Source of the DNA: CAYLJJ01 sp964384025
GTDB lineage: Bacteria; Myxococcota_A; Bradymonadia; UBA7976; UBA1532
DNA length: 13,587 nt
Reading direction: 5' to 3'
NCBI GenBank assembly: GCA_964384025.1
Contig: CAYLJJ010000132.1
Location: 1 to 13,587, forward strand
In this document: piece after piece, positions 7,077-13,587 of the stretch
How positions within the stretch are numbered: position 1 is the first letter of the stretch
Layout: every line of letters begins with the position of its first letter
The notes under the pieces: model-generated
What the model was told of the DNA's origin: nothing
Seen by the model: only the letters and a program-made list of their open reading frames with translations
The model's database searches: none
Made by a program: the position numbers and the translations under genes

Positions 7077-7523
7077 AAGAAATTTTGGTGATATAGGGGA
7101 TAGGATTGAGAAGTTGGCAGAATTTTACTTCCTAGACAGGACAAGAAAAAGTAAGACCTAGGAAGAAAAAGTCTAAAAATATGTGTTTATTCTATAAACG
7201 CTAAAAATGACTGTTTTTCTCTAAACACCTTGTCCATTACCAAAAAAACTATTCAAAGCCAAAATTTTTATACTCTACATAAGTTCATCCAAGGAAGGGC
7301 AGACCATCAAATTCAGCAGACTCAATGCGAGGGTAATGCTTCTCGCATGAAGGAAGTTCTGAGCGCGCGATACCGGATATGAAGAGATTCGCAGAGGGTC
7401 AGTGCTTCGGAATCCCTAGAGAGAGCGCCTCTGTAGCTTTCTCCGAAATCATCGTACCTTCACCGTTGGGCCGGTCTGCTTGCTACCATAGGTTCTAAGA
7501 TTGAGTTGAACTGTGGTACAGCG
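7077..7523. other. AT-rich gene-poor stretch beside the IS
   Basis: I see no supported gene here. CTTCCTAG (7128-7135) and CTAGGAAG (7158-7165) form an 8-bp inverted repeat with a 22-nt loop. ATGCGAG (7325-7331) and CTCGCAT (7342-7348) form a 7-bp hairpin with a 10-nt loop. The 12-mer CTATTCAAAGCC occurs at 7249-7260 and also just inside the IS right end at 7039-7050. Minus-strand 7285-7452 has a short frame with one internal TGA (7399-7401) that might be a gene relic. Confidence 0.4.
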
Positions 7524-7763
7524 ATGAACGTGGATAGAAGATGGTTTTTTAGAAGAAGTTTATGGAGTATTGAGCTTACGAGTCTAGGGAGAAGTTCTGG
7601 TTGGGTGGAGGCTGAAGCGGACTTGACCAGCTTGGTAATGTTCAAAGGGGAGCCCTCTTCAGAGGATCAGGGCATCATCTATGAGGGGCTAGAGCAACCC
7701 ATAGATGAGGAGCTTGTGCCTTCTCCCCCAGGATCTGTCTCCATCGTTGCTGGTACCCTCTGA
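7524..7763 (+). CDS. Doubtful small hypothetical ORF or gene remnant
   Basis: This 79-codon frame (ATG 7524; a TTG at 7506 is also in phase) begins with a basic stretch and ends in an acidic, Pro-rich tail (EGLEQPIDEELVPSPPG). It has no clear ribosome-binding site, signal peptide or recognisable domain. The frame is open upstream to a TAG at 7434-7436, so it could equally be the 3' end of a gene truncated near the IS element. Codon use in the second half resembles the left-hand genes. I do not recognise it, and the coding status is uncertain. Confidence 0.25.
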   Translation: MNVDRRWFFRRSLWSIELTSLGRSSGWVEAEADLTSLVMFKGEPSSEDQGIIYEGLEQPIDEELVPSPPGSVSIVAGTL

Positions 7764-7927
7764 AGTTATAGAAACCCTGATCCTATCCCATGTAGGCTTG
7801 CTCCCCTTGCTCTGAGCCGCTCTGCACTTGCCTCTATCGATGGCATTCTCCCGTGCCTCTCCTCAACTTGCTTAGAGTGCATTCACCTAAAGCTCTCTCT
7901 TCTGGATACCGTAACTCTCCTCTAAAT

Positions 7928-7967
7928 TGAAACGGAGGGCACCTTGGAGCAAGGGACCTCCGTTTCA
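7928..7967 (+). promoter_or_regulatory. Strong hairpin in chemoreceptor leader
   Basis: TGAAACGGAGG (7928-7938) and CCTCCGTTTCA (7957-7967) are a perfect 11-bp inverted repeat with an 18-nt loop, ending 37 nt before the chemoreceptor ATG. The loop holds GGA twice (TTGGAGC and AAGGGAC), and the ribosome-binding site AGGGGA (7991-7996) is another GGA. No T-run follows, so it is not a simple terminator. A translational control element or a dyad operator would both fit. Confidence 0.55.
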
Positions 7968-8004
7968 CACGTTCTTTCCAGAACTCAGCCAGGGGACTTT
8001 GAAG

Positions 8005-9669
8005 ATGAATCTTCAATATCAGTTCAAGATTTTCTTTACCTGCGTGGTTCTGCTCCTGGGAGCAACCGTTTTGATGAGTTCTCTTCTTCGAGGACGCTTT
8101 AAGCGGGTGGACGAGGCTCAGGCGCGGCGCTATCAGTCTTATCTCATCGCCGATGAGCTAAAACAGAGTTCAGACGATCTCACTCGGTTAGCACGGACTT
8201 TCGGAGCCACAGCAGATCTAAAGCATGAGACCGCCTATATGCATATTCTGGCCTGGCGTGGTGGGAAGGCACCTCGACCCGCAGGCTTCACCATCAAGCC
8301 CGGCGAGACCATCAATCAACTGGAGATCATGAAGGAGCTCGGTTTTACAAAAGAGGAGTTTCAGCTCCTCAACGAAGCTACCGCCAACTCCAACGGCTTG
8401 GTGAGCACAGAGGTCAAGGCTATGAACGCCATCAAGGGCTTCGAACCTGATGGTAAAACTCCTTTTAAAGGTTCCAGCTTTCAAGGAAAGGAGGAGTCAG
8501 CGCAGGAGATGGCGGTTCGCACCCTCTTCGATGCCCAGTATCATAAGGATAAGGCCAGCATCATGGGGCCTATAGATCGCTTCTTCAAAGCCCTGGATAT
8601 GCGTACCATGAAGGAGGTTCAGAGAGTGAAGGGTGACGCGGATCTCTATTTTTATATATCTCTTCTCATGTTAGTCTTCACTATCATCATTCTCATTGTT
8701 CTGATGTTTTATACAAACCGCGCTACTTTTAGACCACTTTCCGGTTTTATAGAGCAGCTTCAAGAGGTTGCCAGCGGAGATATGACCATCACCTTGGATG
8801 ACCTCTCGGATAATGAAATAGGCCAGATGGCTACAGGCTTCAATGAAGTGACTCAGAGCCTGCGGAGGGCGATGTGCTCCCTCCACGAGAAATCTGAATC
8901 CATCGACCGCTGCGCTCAGGGTGTGGCTCAAGCCTCCAAAACGATCCGCCAACACGCCGAGTCCACAGCCAATAACGTGGGACAGGTCAGCTCCGTAAGC
9001 CTGGAGCTGAGCGATAACGCAACCACCATCGCCAACGCTGTCCAGGAGCTGAGCGCCAGCATTGCTCATATCTCCAATGACACTCACAGCGCCGTGGGCG
9101 TGGGGGAGCAGGCGGGAGAGCTCACCCAGAAGGCCCAGGAGGCGATGGAAAACCTGGAGAGCCGCGCAGAAGAGATCGGCAATATTCTAGGGATGATCTC
9201 CACCATCGCCGAGCAGACTAACCTCCTGGCCCTAAACGCTACAATCGAAGCTGCTCGTGCGGGTGAGTCGGGTAAGGGCTTCGCCATAGTAGCGGGCGAG
9301 GTGAAGGAGCTGGCTCATCAAACCCGTAATGCTACGGAGGAGATAAACACCATCATCGGAGCCATCAACGAAGCTGCGATCTCAGCCGGGAAGATCATCC
9401 TAGAAGTCAATAAGACCATGCAACAGGTACGAGAGCTGCAAATCTCTATCGCCAATGCGGTTGAGGAGCAGAACGCTGTTACGGAGGAGATAGGGGAGAA
9501 TATCACCCATACAGCAGGCAGCACAGAGGCGATCTCTCAGGAGTTGAACCGAGTCCAAGAGGGTGCCTCTCAGACCCTGGCCTGCGTCGAGCAGTCTGAA
9601 GAGGTCTCTCTCGAGCTCCTCTCAATGGCAGAAGAGCTGCGGAGCCTAGTAGCTCGTTTCAAGATCTAA
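8005..9669 (+). CDS. Methyl-accepting chemotaxis protein
   Basis: This 554-residue transmembrane chemoreceptor has TM1 at about 8-28, a helical periplasmic sensor (about 30-213), TM2 at about 216-236 (ISLLMLVFTIIILIVLMFY), a HAMP linker (about 238-290) and a cytoplasmic coiled-coil signalling domain. The kinase-contact hairpin is canonical: IAEQTNLLALNATIEAARAG (401-420) followed by ESGKGFAIVAGEVKELA. The sensor contains ADELKQSSDDLTRLARTF and GGKAPRP, motifs I associate with a helical sensor module found in several receptors and kinases; the ligand is unknown. There is no C-terminal CheR/CheB pentapeptide. ATG 8005 is chosen because AGGGGA (7991-7996) lies 8 nt upstream and TM1 starts immediately; a TTG at 7927 would put 26 non-membrane residues first and start inside the leader hairpin. 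No che genes adjoin, so this is an orphan receptor feeding a distant CheA/CheW array. Confidence 0.96.
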   Translation: MNLQYQFKIFFTCVVLLLGATVLMSSLLRGRFKRVDEAQARRYQSYLIADELKQSSDDLTRLARTFGATADLKHETAYMHILAWRGGKAPRPAGFTIKPGETINQLEIMKELGFTKEEFQLLNEATANSNGLVSTEVKAMNAIKGFEPDGKTPFKGSSFQGKEESAQEMAVRTLFDAQYHKDKASIMGPIDRFFKALDMRTMKEVQRVKGDADLYFYISLLMLVFTIIILIVLMFYTNRATFRPLSGFIEQLQEVASGDMTITLDDLSDNEIGQMATGFNEVTQSLRRAMCSLHEKSESIDRCAQGVAQASKTIRQHAESTANNVGQVSSVSLELSDNATTIANAVQELSASIAHISNDTHSAVGVGEQAGELTQKAQEAMENLESRAEEIGNILGMISTIAEQTNLLALNATIEAARAGESGKGFAIVAGEVKELAHQTRNATEEINTIIGAINEAAISAGKIILEVNKTMQQVRELQISIANAVEEQNAVTEEIGENITHTAGSTEAISQELNRVQEGASQTLACVEQSEEVSLELLSMAEELRSLVARFKI

Positions 9670-10196
9670 GCCCTCATCTCAAAAAATCCATAGAACCGGA
9701 CTTGCACAAGATTCAAGCTGTACAACGGTGATGGTGAAGCAGCGCTGGCGTAGTCGCTGGAGATGGTGAAAAGTTGGCTATTGAAATGCTAGATATCTGA
9801 TATTAAACAGGATAATCAGGACCAGAACGAGTGAGATTTTCTCGGGGCTCATAACGAGGAGTTCATGCAGGCGGTCTCTAAGGCTACTTGGTGGCCTGTG
9901 GAAGCAAACCCACACCCAAACCAGCAAGCGATGAATGCTTTGCTTATGGATGCTCTTCCGCCATGGGAGAGGTAGCTTGGAAAAGGGCTTTGCGAAGGGG
10001 ATTAGGAGAGGTTGCCCAGTTCTGGTAGGACAAAGGGTATCGAATCCAAGCAGGTTCTAAGCGAAGTCCCCGTGACCGCCCGGCGGCTGGAGACGACCCT
10101 CGATATGCATCTCTCTGTGGGGCTCACGGACGCCTATCTGGCCTCGACGATGGCGAAGGTCACATCGGCCTTCGATACACGGTTTGGAGTGAAATC
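9670..10196. other. Gene-poor gap between chemoreceptor and dehydrogenase
   Basis: There is no intrinsic terminator with a T-run after the chemoreceptor. The only candidate gene is the 36-codon ORF at 9865. From about 10060 the composition becomes GC-rich, before the dehydrogenase start, so the GC-rich segment probably includes a fragment of an upstream gene. A frame through 10060-10233 is open but has no recognisable domain and runs into the dehydrogenase. Confidence 0.4.
9865..9975 (+). CDS. Possible 36-residue small protein
   Basis: ATG 9865 follows GAGGAG (9856-9861) at a short 3-nt spacing and opens a 36-codon frame ending PPWER at TAG 9973-9975. The peptide is rich in Ala, Pro, Asn and Trp and has no membrane segment. 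It could be a genuine small protein or the 3' remnant of a lost gene. I do not recognise it. Confidence 0.2.
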   Translation: MQAVSKATWWPVEANPHPNQQAMNALLMDALPPWER

Positions 10197-10952
10197 ATGG
10201 ACAACTTCTCCCTGCATGGGCGCGTCGCCTTGATCACTGGTGGCAACAGCGGACTCGGCCTGGGCATAGCCCAGGCCTTGCGCGACGCGGGGGCACGCGT
10301 GGCCATCTGCGGTCGTGATTTTGGAAAGCTGACGTCCGCTCGAGAGGCGTTGGGCCCCGAGTGTAGCCAGCATCAGGTCGCCCTCGACGACGATACAACC
10401 CTGCCAGCGCTCATCAAGGCGGTCGTCGAGGTTCACGGTGGGCTCGACATCCTCATCAACAACGCGGGCATGAGCATTCGTGGCGCGCCCCAGGACCTGC
10501 TGCCTGAAGACTACGAGCGGGTGTTGTCGGTGAACACCACGGCGGGCCTGCGGCTGAGCCAGCTGGCATACCCCCATCTGTGCCAACGAGGCGGGGGCAA
10601 GATCCTCTTCGTTGGCTCCATGTTCAGTAAACTCGGCAACCCTCTCTCTCTACCATACGCGGTCAGCAAGGGCGCGGTGGTGCAGCTGACCCGCAGTCTG
10701 GCCATCGCCTGGGCGAAAGACAACATCCAGGTCAACGCCATCCTCCCTGGATGGTTCGACACCGAGCTGACTCGCAGAACCCGCCAGCATATGCCTGGCC
10801 TCGAGCAGCAGGTCACCAACCGTACTCCGGCCGGTCGATGGGGGCAGCCCGAGGATCTTGCGGGCGCGGCGGTCTTCCTCTGCAGCGAAGCGTCCAGCTT
10901 CGTCACCGGCGCTTGCCTCACCGTGGATGGTGGCTTTTCGATCTCCATGTAG
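10197..10952 (+). CDS. Classical short-chain dehydrogenase/reductase (SDR)
   Basis: This is a complete 251-residue cytoplasmic NAD(P)(H)-dependent oxidoreductase of the classical SDR family. It has the cofactor motif TGGNSGLG (14-21), NNAG (88-91), the active-site Asn113 (SVNTT), the catalytic Ser141 in GSMFS, and the YAVSK motif (Tyr154, Lys158). The ending TGACLTVDGGFS is typical of FabG, gluconate 5-dehydrogenase and KduD-like enzymes. Substrate cannot be assigned from sequence; a 3-oxoacyl-ACP or sugar-acid reductase-like activity is the likely range. GGAG (10186-10189) lies 7 nt before ATG. It is not in an operon: 500 bp of gene-poor DNA precede it and a decayed ORF on the opposite strand follows. 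Codons strongly favour C or G in third position (GAC, AAC, GGC, CTG), unlike the left-hand genes, which suggests separate acquisition. Confidence 0.95.
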   Translation: MDNFSLHGRVALITGGNSGLGLGIAQALRDAGARVAICGRDFGKLTSAREALGPECSQHQVALDDDTTLPALIKAVVEVHGGLDILINNAGMSIRGAPQDLLPEDYERVLSVNTTAGLRLSQLAYPHLCQRGGGKILFVGSMFSKLGNPLSLPYAVSKGAVVQLTRSLAIAWAKDNIQVNAILPGWFDTELTRRTRQHMPGLEQQVTNRTPAGRWGQPEDLAGAAVFLCSEASSFVTGACLTVDGGFSISM

Positions 10953-10997
10953 TGGTACTCAACGCTCCAGTTCCAGTTTTCGGAGCCGTCGAGAGGA

Positions 10998-11369
10998 TCA
11001 TCTAATTCTCATAATGTAGAGCATCATGAGCGAGACCATCTTCCAGGCCTTACGAAGCTCAGCTTGAGTGGTATGAACCCAGGGCGCGGGGCTTCATTTA
11101 GATCCCTTAGGCTTGGCGTGTGGGTTTTGGCCGAGAAATTCTTTGGGGATCATTACCTTGCCTGGGTGGGGTGCGGGATGATCCTCAAGAGCTTGAACTT
11201 GCTTAACCGCCTTTAGCGGTTCCGACGGCTTTGCCGCCAATGCCTCTACTCCAACTCGATTGAGTCTCCTGACTCCAGAGCATTTTGAGCGGCGAGGTTT
11301 ATCTTCGGAACGCTAACGGTGGAGGGGTTTTGGAACATCAAGCGCACACGCATACTTTCTGGGGGTCAT
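10998..11369 (-). pseudogene. Remnant of small gene with two in-frame stops
   Basis: On the minus strand, ATG 11367-11369 follows AGGA at a 7-nt spacing, and one phase then runs for 124 codons to TGA 10998-11000. It is broken only by TAG at 11313-11315 and TGA at 11094-11096. The middle segment is basic and reads LEDHPAPHPGKVMIPKEFLG near its end; the last segment reads AELRKAWKMVSLMMLYIMRIR. Each internal stop could come from one C-to-T change in a Gln (CAG) or Arg (CGA) codon. Retention of a single phase across both stops and a ribosome-binding site suggest a decayed gene rather than chance, but the family is not recognised. Two small hairpins fall inside it: AACCGC-cttta-GCGGTT (11205-11221) and CGGC-ttt-GCCG (11226-11236). 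Confidence 0.35.
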
Positions 11370-11705
11370 TTAAAATTCCTATTCTCTAGAACGCGCCCTC
11401 CCTCGCATCAAGATTTTCATAGGGCACCAGGATGTGTGAGCTGAACGGTTTTTTCGACACTCATGCCCTCGTTTGAGCGGATATGTTTTTCGATTAAAAT
11501 CCCCCTATGTGTCTTGAATTTATGGTTTTTTTTGCTCAAAATGACATCAGTGAGGCTTTTGGCAGCCCTGCCAGAAAATGCTTATTCCTTTCTGGCGATT
11601 TGAGATATTCTAATTATGGGATGTTTTTTTGTTTATGTCGGCTGTAAATTTTGTATTCTGTTGTCATCACAAATGTTCAACATTAACCGTAGGGGAAATC
11701 CGCTG
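11370..11705. other. T-tract-rich intergenic region upstream of secreted protein
   Basis: No gene is supported. Plus-strand T runs occur at 11449-11454, 11486-11490, 11526-11533 and 11624-11630, so the DNA may be bent. TTTTGGCA (11557-11564) and TGCCAGAA (11569-11576) form a hairpin with a 4-nt loop and one wobble pair. The ribosome-binding site of the next gene is AGGGGAA at 11691-11697. A promoter is expected here, but I find no convincing -35/-10 pair. Confidence 0.4.
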
Positions 11706-13587
11706 ATGAAGAAGACTCTTTCGCGCCTTTTAGCTGGCGCCTGTACCCTCGCCATCGCATTTCCCGCCTCCGCGCAGGCGCCCGTGGTCGACGGCTTTGT
11801 TCGAGATCCCGTCACCGGCGTCGTCGAAGCATCCTATGTGGTGGATGGCATCACCTACACCCAGGACTCGGCCACTGGTCAGTTCGCCGGGCTCCTCTAC
11901 GAGTCCGCACCAGGCGACGGGGTTCTCTACTTCGCCTTCGAGCAGAGTTCCCTGATCAACGACAACTCCTACGGGGCGGCCTCCTATGGTTGGGCTCACG
12001 CCACTGGGAAGGGAATCCACAAGCTCTCCGACCTCACGCAGTCCGACCACGCCAAGGTCGCGCTCTACGACTGCGGCGGGGCGAACCTGATCATGGAATT
12101 CTACCTGGACTACGCGACGAAACATAACAAGTACGGCCCCCAATTGGTCTCCACCTGCACCAGCAGCCTGGGCGGCGACGGCGCGTGGCTCGCCGGCAAC
12201 GAGGCCGACTTCCTCGGCTGCAGTACCGCGCTTGAATGGAACCACAACCACGCCATGCCACAGTGGCCAGACAAGGACAACAACAGCCCGCTCCGCCTCG
12301 ACGGCAGCGGCGCCCAGGTCCCTGGCGATTCTGCAGATGCGCTCGCCTACGCCGCTGGCACGCACGCTGATCCCAGCGCCCCCTGGATCTACGAGATCGC
12401 GTACGAGTGGGCCGTTGCCGAGGCCGCCTTCGGGGCGAACGGCTACTGCGGCGATATCGTAATCAACGAGGTGCACAACTCCCCGTTCAAGACCAGCAAC
12501 CCTGTGCCCGTGCCCGTGCTGATCGGTAACAAGGTCTCCGATCCCCCCAGTAGCTCCGCAGTACTCAACAGCGACGTCATCACTTACACCCTGAACTTCA
12601 CCAACACCGGCAGCGTGGCCCTGACCAACGTCGTGATCACCGATACGGTCGACCCCAACCTCATGGATGTGATCCCCGGCAACGACGGCACCTGCTCCGG
12701 CAACCCCTGCGGTGCCAGCAACATCCTGACCTGGAATGTGGGCAGCTTGGCCCTCGGCGAGAGCGTGAGCGTGAGCTTCACGGCAGTGGTTGAGTTTGCC
12801 GCTACGCCGACGAGAGCTGGCATCATCACCATCTACAACGGCGGCCGCCTGACCGCCGACGAACTCCCCGTGTCCTTCAACACCAACGTGACCGAGCACC
12901 CCTGCCAGGACATGGATAACGACACGGTCTGCGACGATCTCGACAACTGCCCCATGGACATGAACACGGACCAGATCGACAGTGACGGCGATGGCTTCGG
13001 CGCGGCTTGCGACTGCATCGACACCGACCCGGATGCCTACCCAGGCGGCGACGACTCCAACTGCGACGGCATCGACCAGGACTGCGATGGCGTGGTCGAC
13101 GACGACTATGTGCCCACCAACACCACCTGCGGCGTGGGCGGCTGTGAGGCGGCCGGTCAGATGATCTGCGAGAACGGTCAGCTCGTGGATATCTGCACAC
13201 CCGGTGACCCGAGTCCCGACATCTGTGATGGGCTGGACAACGACTGCGATCCCGGCACGGCGGACGGCTCTGACGAGACCACCCTTGGCGATGCCTGCGA
13301 CGGCTCCGATGCCGACCTCTGCGAGGACGACTTCCTGATCTGCGAGGGCGGCTCCCTGGTCTGCACCGCCAACGACAACAACGACGACAACGCCGAGATC
13401 TGCGACGGGCTGGACAATGACTGTGATCCCAGCACGGTGGACGGCTCTGACGAGGCCACGCTCGGCGATGCCTGCGACGGCAGCGACTCCGACCTCTGCG
13501 AGGATGACGAACTCCTCTGCGTGGACGGCGCGCTGGCCTGCACCGACGGTGACGATGATCTCGACATCTGCGACGGTCAGGACAATG
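11706..13587 (+). CDS. Large secreted protein, DUF11-like and MopE-type repeats (3' partial)
   Basis: ATG 11706, with AGGGGAA 8 nt upstream, opens a frame that runs past the window end (627 codons visible). Residues 1-23 are a Sec signal peptide with an ASA cleavage motif. Residues 25-260 are an unfamiliar extracellular region ending in a conserved-looking IYEIAYEW...GYCGDIVINEVHNSP stretch. Residues about 270-395 form an Ig-like DUF11-type domain (VITYTLNFTNTGSVALTNVV). Residues about 399-436 are Asp-rich, thrombospondin-3 like (DMDNDTVCDDLDNCP, DSDGDGFG). A MopE-type segment follows, with YPGGDDSNCDGIDQDCDG and then tandem 59/56-residue Cys/Asp-rich repeats starting ICDGLDNDCDP. Such proteins are exported and probably bind Ca2+ or another metal at the surface; adhesion or structural roles are inferred. 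The C-terminal anchor, if any, lies outside. Codons are strongly GC-biased. Confidence 0.93.
   Translation, partial: MKKTLSRLLAGACTLAIAFPASAQAPVVDGFVRDPVTGVVEASYVVDGITYTQDSATGQFAGLLYESAPGDGVLYFAFEQSSLINDNSYGAASYGWAHATGKGIHKLSDLTQSDHAKVALYDCGGANLIMEFYLDYATKHNKYGPQLVSTCTSSLGGDGAWLAGNEADFLGCSTALEWNHNHAMPQWPDKDNNSPLRLDGSGAQVPGDSADALAYAAGTHADPSAPWIYEIAYEWAVAEAAFGANGYCGDIVINEVHNSPFKTSNPVPVPVLIGNKVSDPPSSSAVLNSDVITYTLNFTNTGSVALTNVVITDTVDPNLMDVIPGNDGTCSGNPCGASNILTWNVGSLALGESVSVSFTAVVEFAATPTRAGIITIYNGGRLTADELPVSFNTNVTEHPCQDMDNDTVCDDLDNCPMDMNTDQIDSDGDGFGAACDCIDTDPDAYPGGDDSNCDGIDQDCDGVVDDDYVPTNTTCGVGGCEAAGQMICENGQLVDICTPGDPSPDICDGLDNDCDPGTADGSDETTLGDACDGSDADLCEDDFLICEGGSLVCTANDNNDDNAEICDGLDNDCDPSTVDGSDEATLGDACDGSDSDLCEDDELLCVDGALACTDGDDDLDICDGQDN
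13221..13587 (+). repeat. Tandem MopE-type coding repeats
   Basis: Successive units begin at 13221 (177 bp, 59 codons), 13398 (168 bp, 56 codons) and 13566 (cut by the window end). Each starts ICDG-x-DN and carries DGSDE-x-TLGDACDGSD and DLCEDD blocks. The first two are very similar at DNA level, which suggests recent internal duplication. Confidence 0.85.

Noticed and set aside
7285..7452. Minus-strand short frame with one TGA, possible relic
   Set aside because: The translation has no motif I can recognise and is too short to separate from chance; noted only under the intergenic region.
7809..7850. Sigma-54 promoter (TGGCA...GTGC) upstream of the chemoreceptor
   Set aside because: The GG-to-GC spacing is 11 rather than 10 nt and the -12 element lacks TTGC.
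7927..8004. Upstream TTG start for the chemoreceptor
   Set aside because: It would start within the leader hairpin and add 26 polar residues before the first membrane helix; ATG 8005 has a good ribosome-binding site.
10012..10233. Plus-strand 73-codon frame before the dehydrogenase
   Set aside because: It has no recognised domain, overlaps the SDR start in another phase, and crosses the composition change at about 10060. Part of it may be a gene fragment, but not a gene as it stands.
10964..10986. GCTCC/GGAGC inverted repeat after the dehydrogenase as terminator
   Set aside because: The stem is only 5 bp with a 13-nt loop and no following T-run.
11730..12899. Long minus-strand open frame (389 codons)
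   Set aside because: It lies opposite the GC-rich secreted-protein gene and its Gly/Val/Ala-rich translation mirrors that gene's codon bias; the plus frame has a signal peptide, ribosome-binding site and known domains.
13178..13567. Ser-rich minus-strand open frame
   Set aside because: The Ser/Gln richness is the reverse reading of GAC/GAT-rich MopE repeats; it has no independent coding evidence.
1..13587. CRISPR arrays, tRNA or rRNA genes
   Set aside because: No regularly spaced short repeats and no cloverleaf or rRNA-like stretches were seen on either strand by eye.

Overview
The window looks like chromosomal DNA of a Gram-negative bacterium, most likely a Myxococcota / former deltaproteobacterial lineage. 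This is an inference from content: an outer-membrane lipoprotein and a FadL-like barrel, an FHA-domain sigma-54 activator, a chemoreceptor, and two separate Cys/Asp-rich MopE-type metal-binding proteins, a mix common in those bacteria. No rRNA, tRNA or CRISPR array was seen.

Layout. Positions 43-270 hold the 3' end of a MopE-type Cys/Asp-rich gene whose frame is blocked by stops just upstream. Positions 368-2787 hold a two-gene unit, an uncharacterised lipoprotein overlapping a FadL/OmpP1-like barrel by a TTGA stop/start. prfC (release factor 3) follows at 2878-4455, converging on a minus-strand FHA + AAA+ + Fis-HTH enhancer-binding protein (4643-6058). Next is an AT-rich stretch containing a complete but dead IS1-family element (6217-7076) with perfect 24-bp terminal inverted repeats and a decayed transposase. 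A gene-poor zone (7077-8004) holds one doubtful small ORF and ends in a strong hairpin just before a 554-residue methyl-accepting chemotaxis protein (8005-9669). After another gene-poor stretch come an isolated GC-rich short-chain dehydrogenase (10197-10952), a minus-strand ORF remnant with two in-frame stops (10998-11369), a T-tract-rich intergenic region, and the start of a large secreted protein (11706 to beyond the window end) with a DUF11-like domain, a thrombospondin-3-like Ca-binding segment and tandem MopE-type repeats.

How the parts fit. The lipoprotein and barrel probably act together at the outer membrane. prfC, the sigma-54 activator, the chemoreceptor and the dehydrogenase have no visible functional link; the chemoreceptor has no che genes beside it. 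The stretch from the IS element to the last gene carries many decay signs (IS remnant, ORFs with stops, orphan fragments), so it behaves as an accessory or eroding segment. Third-position GC and codon choice shift clearly between the left block with the chemoreceptor (mixed GAT/GAC, AAT/AAC), the AT-rich IS block, and the GC-rich dehydrogenase and final gene, which points to mosaic ancestry. I do not see a clear new multi-gene system. The most interesting items are the IS1 remnant that keeps perfect ends and an A7 slip site, the coupled lipoprotein/barrel pair, the hairpin leader of the chemoreceptor, and the repeat-bearing secreted protein.
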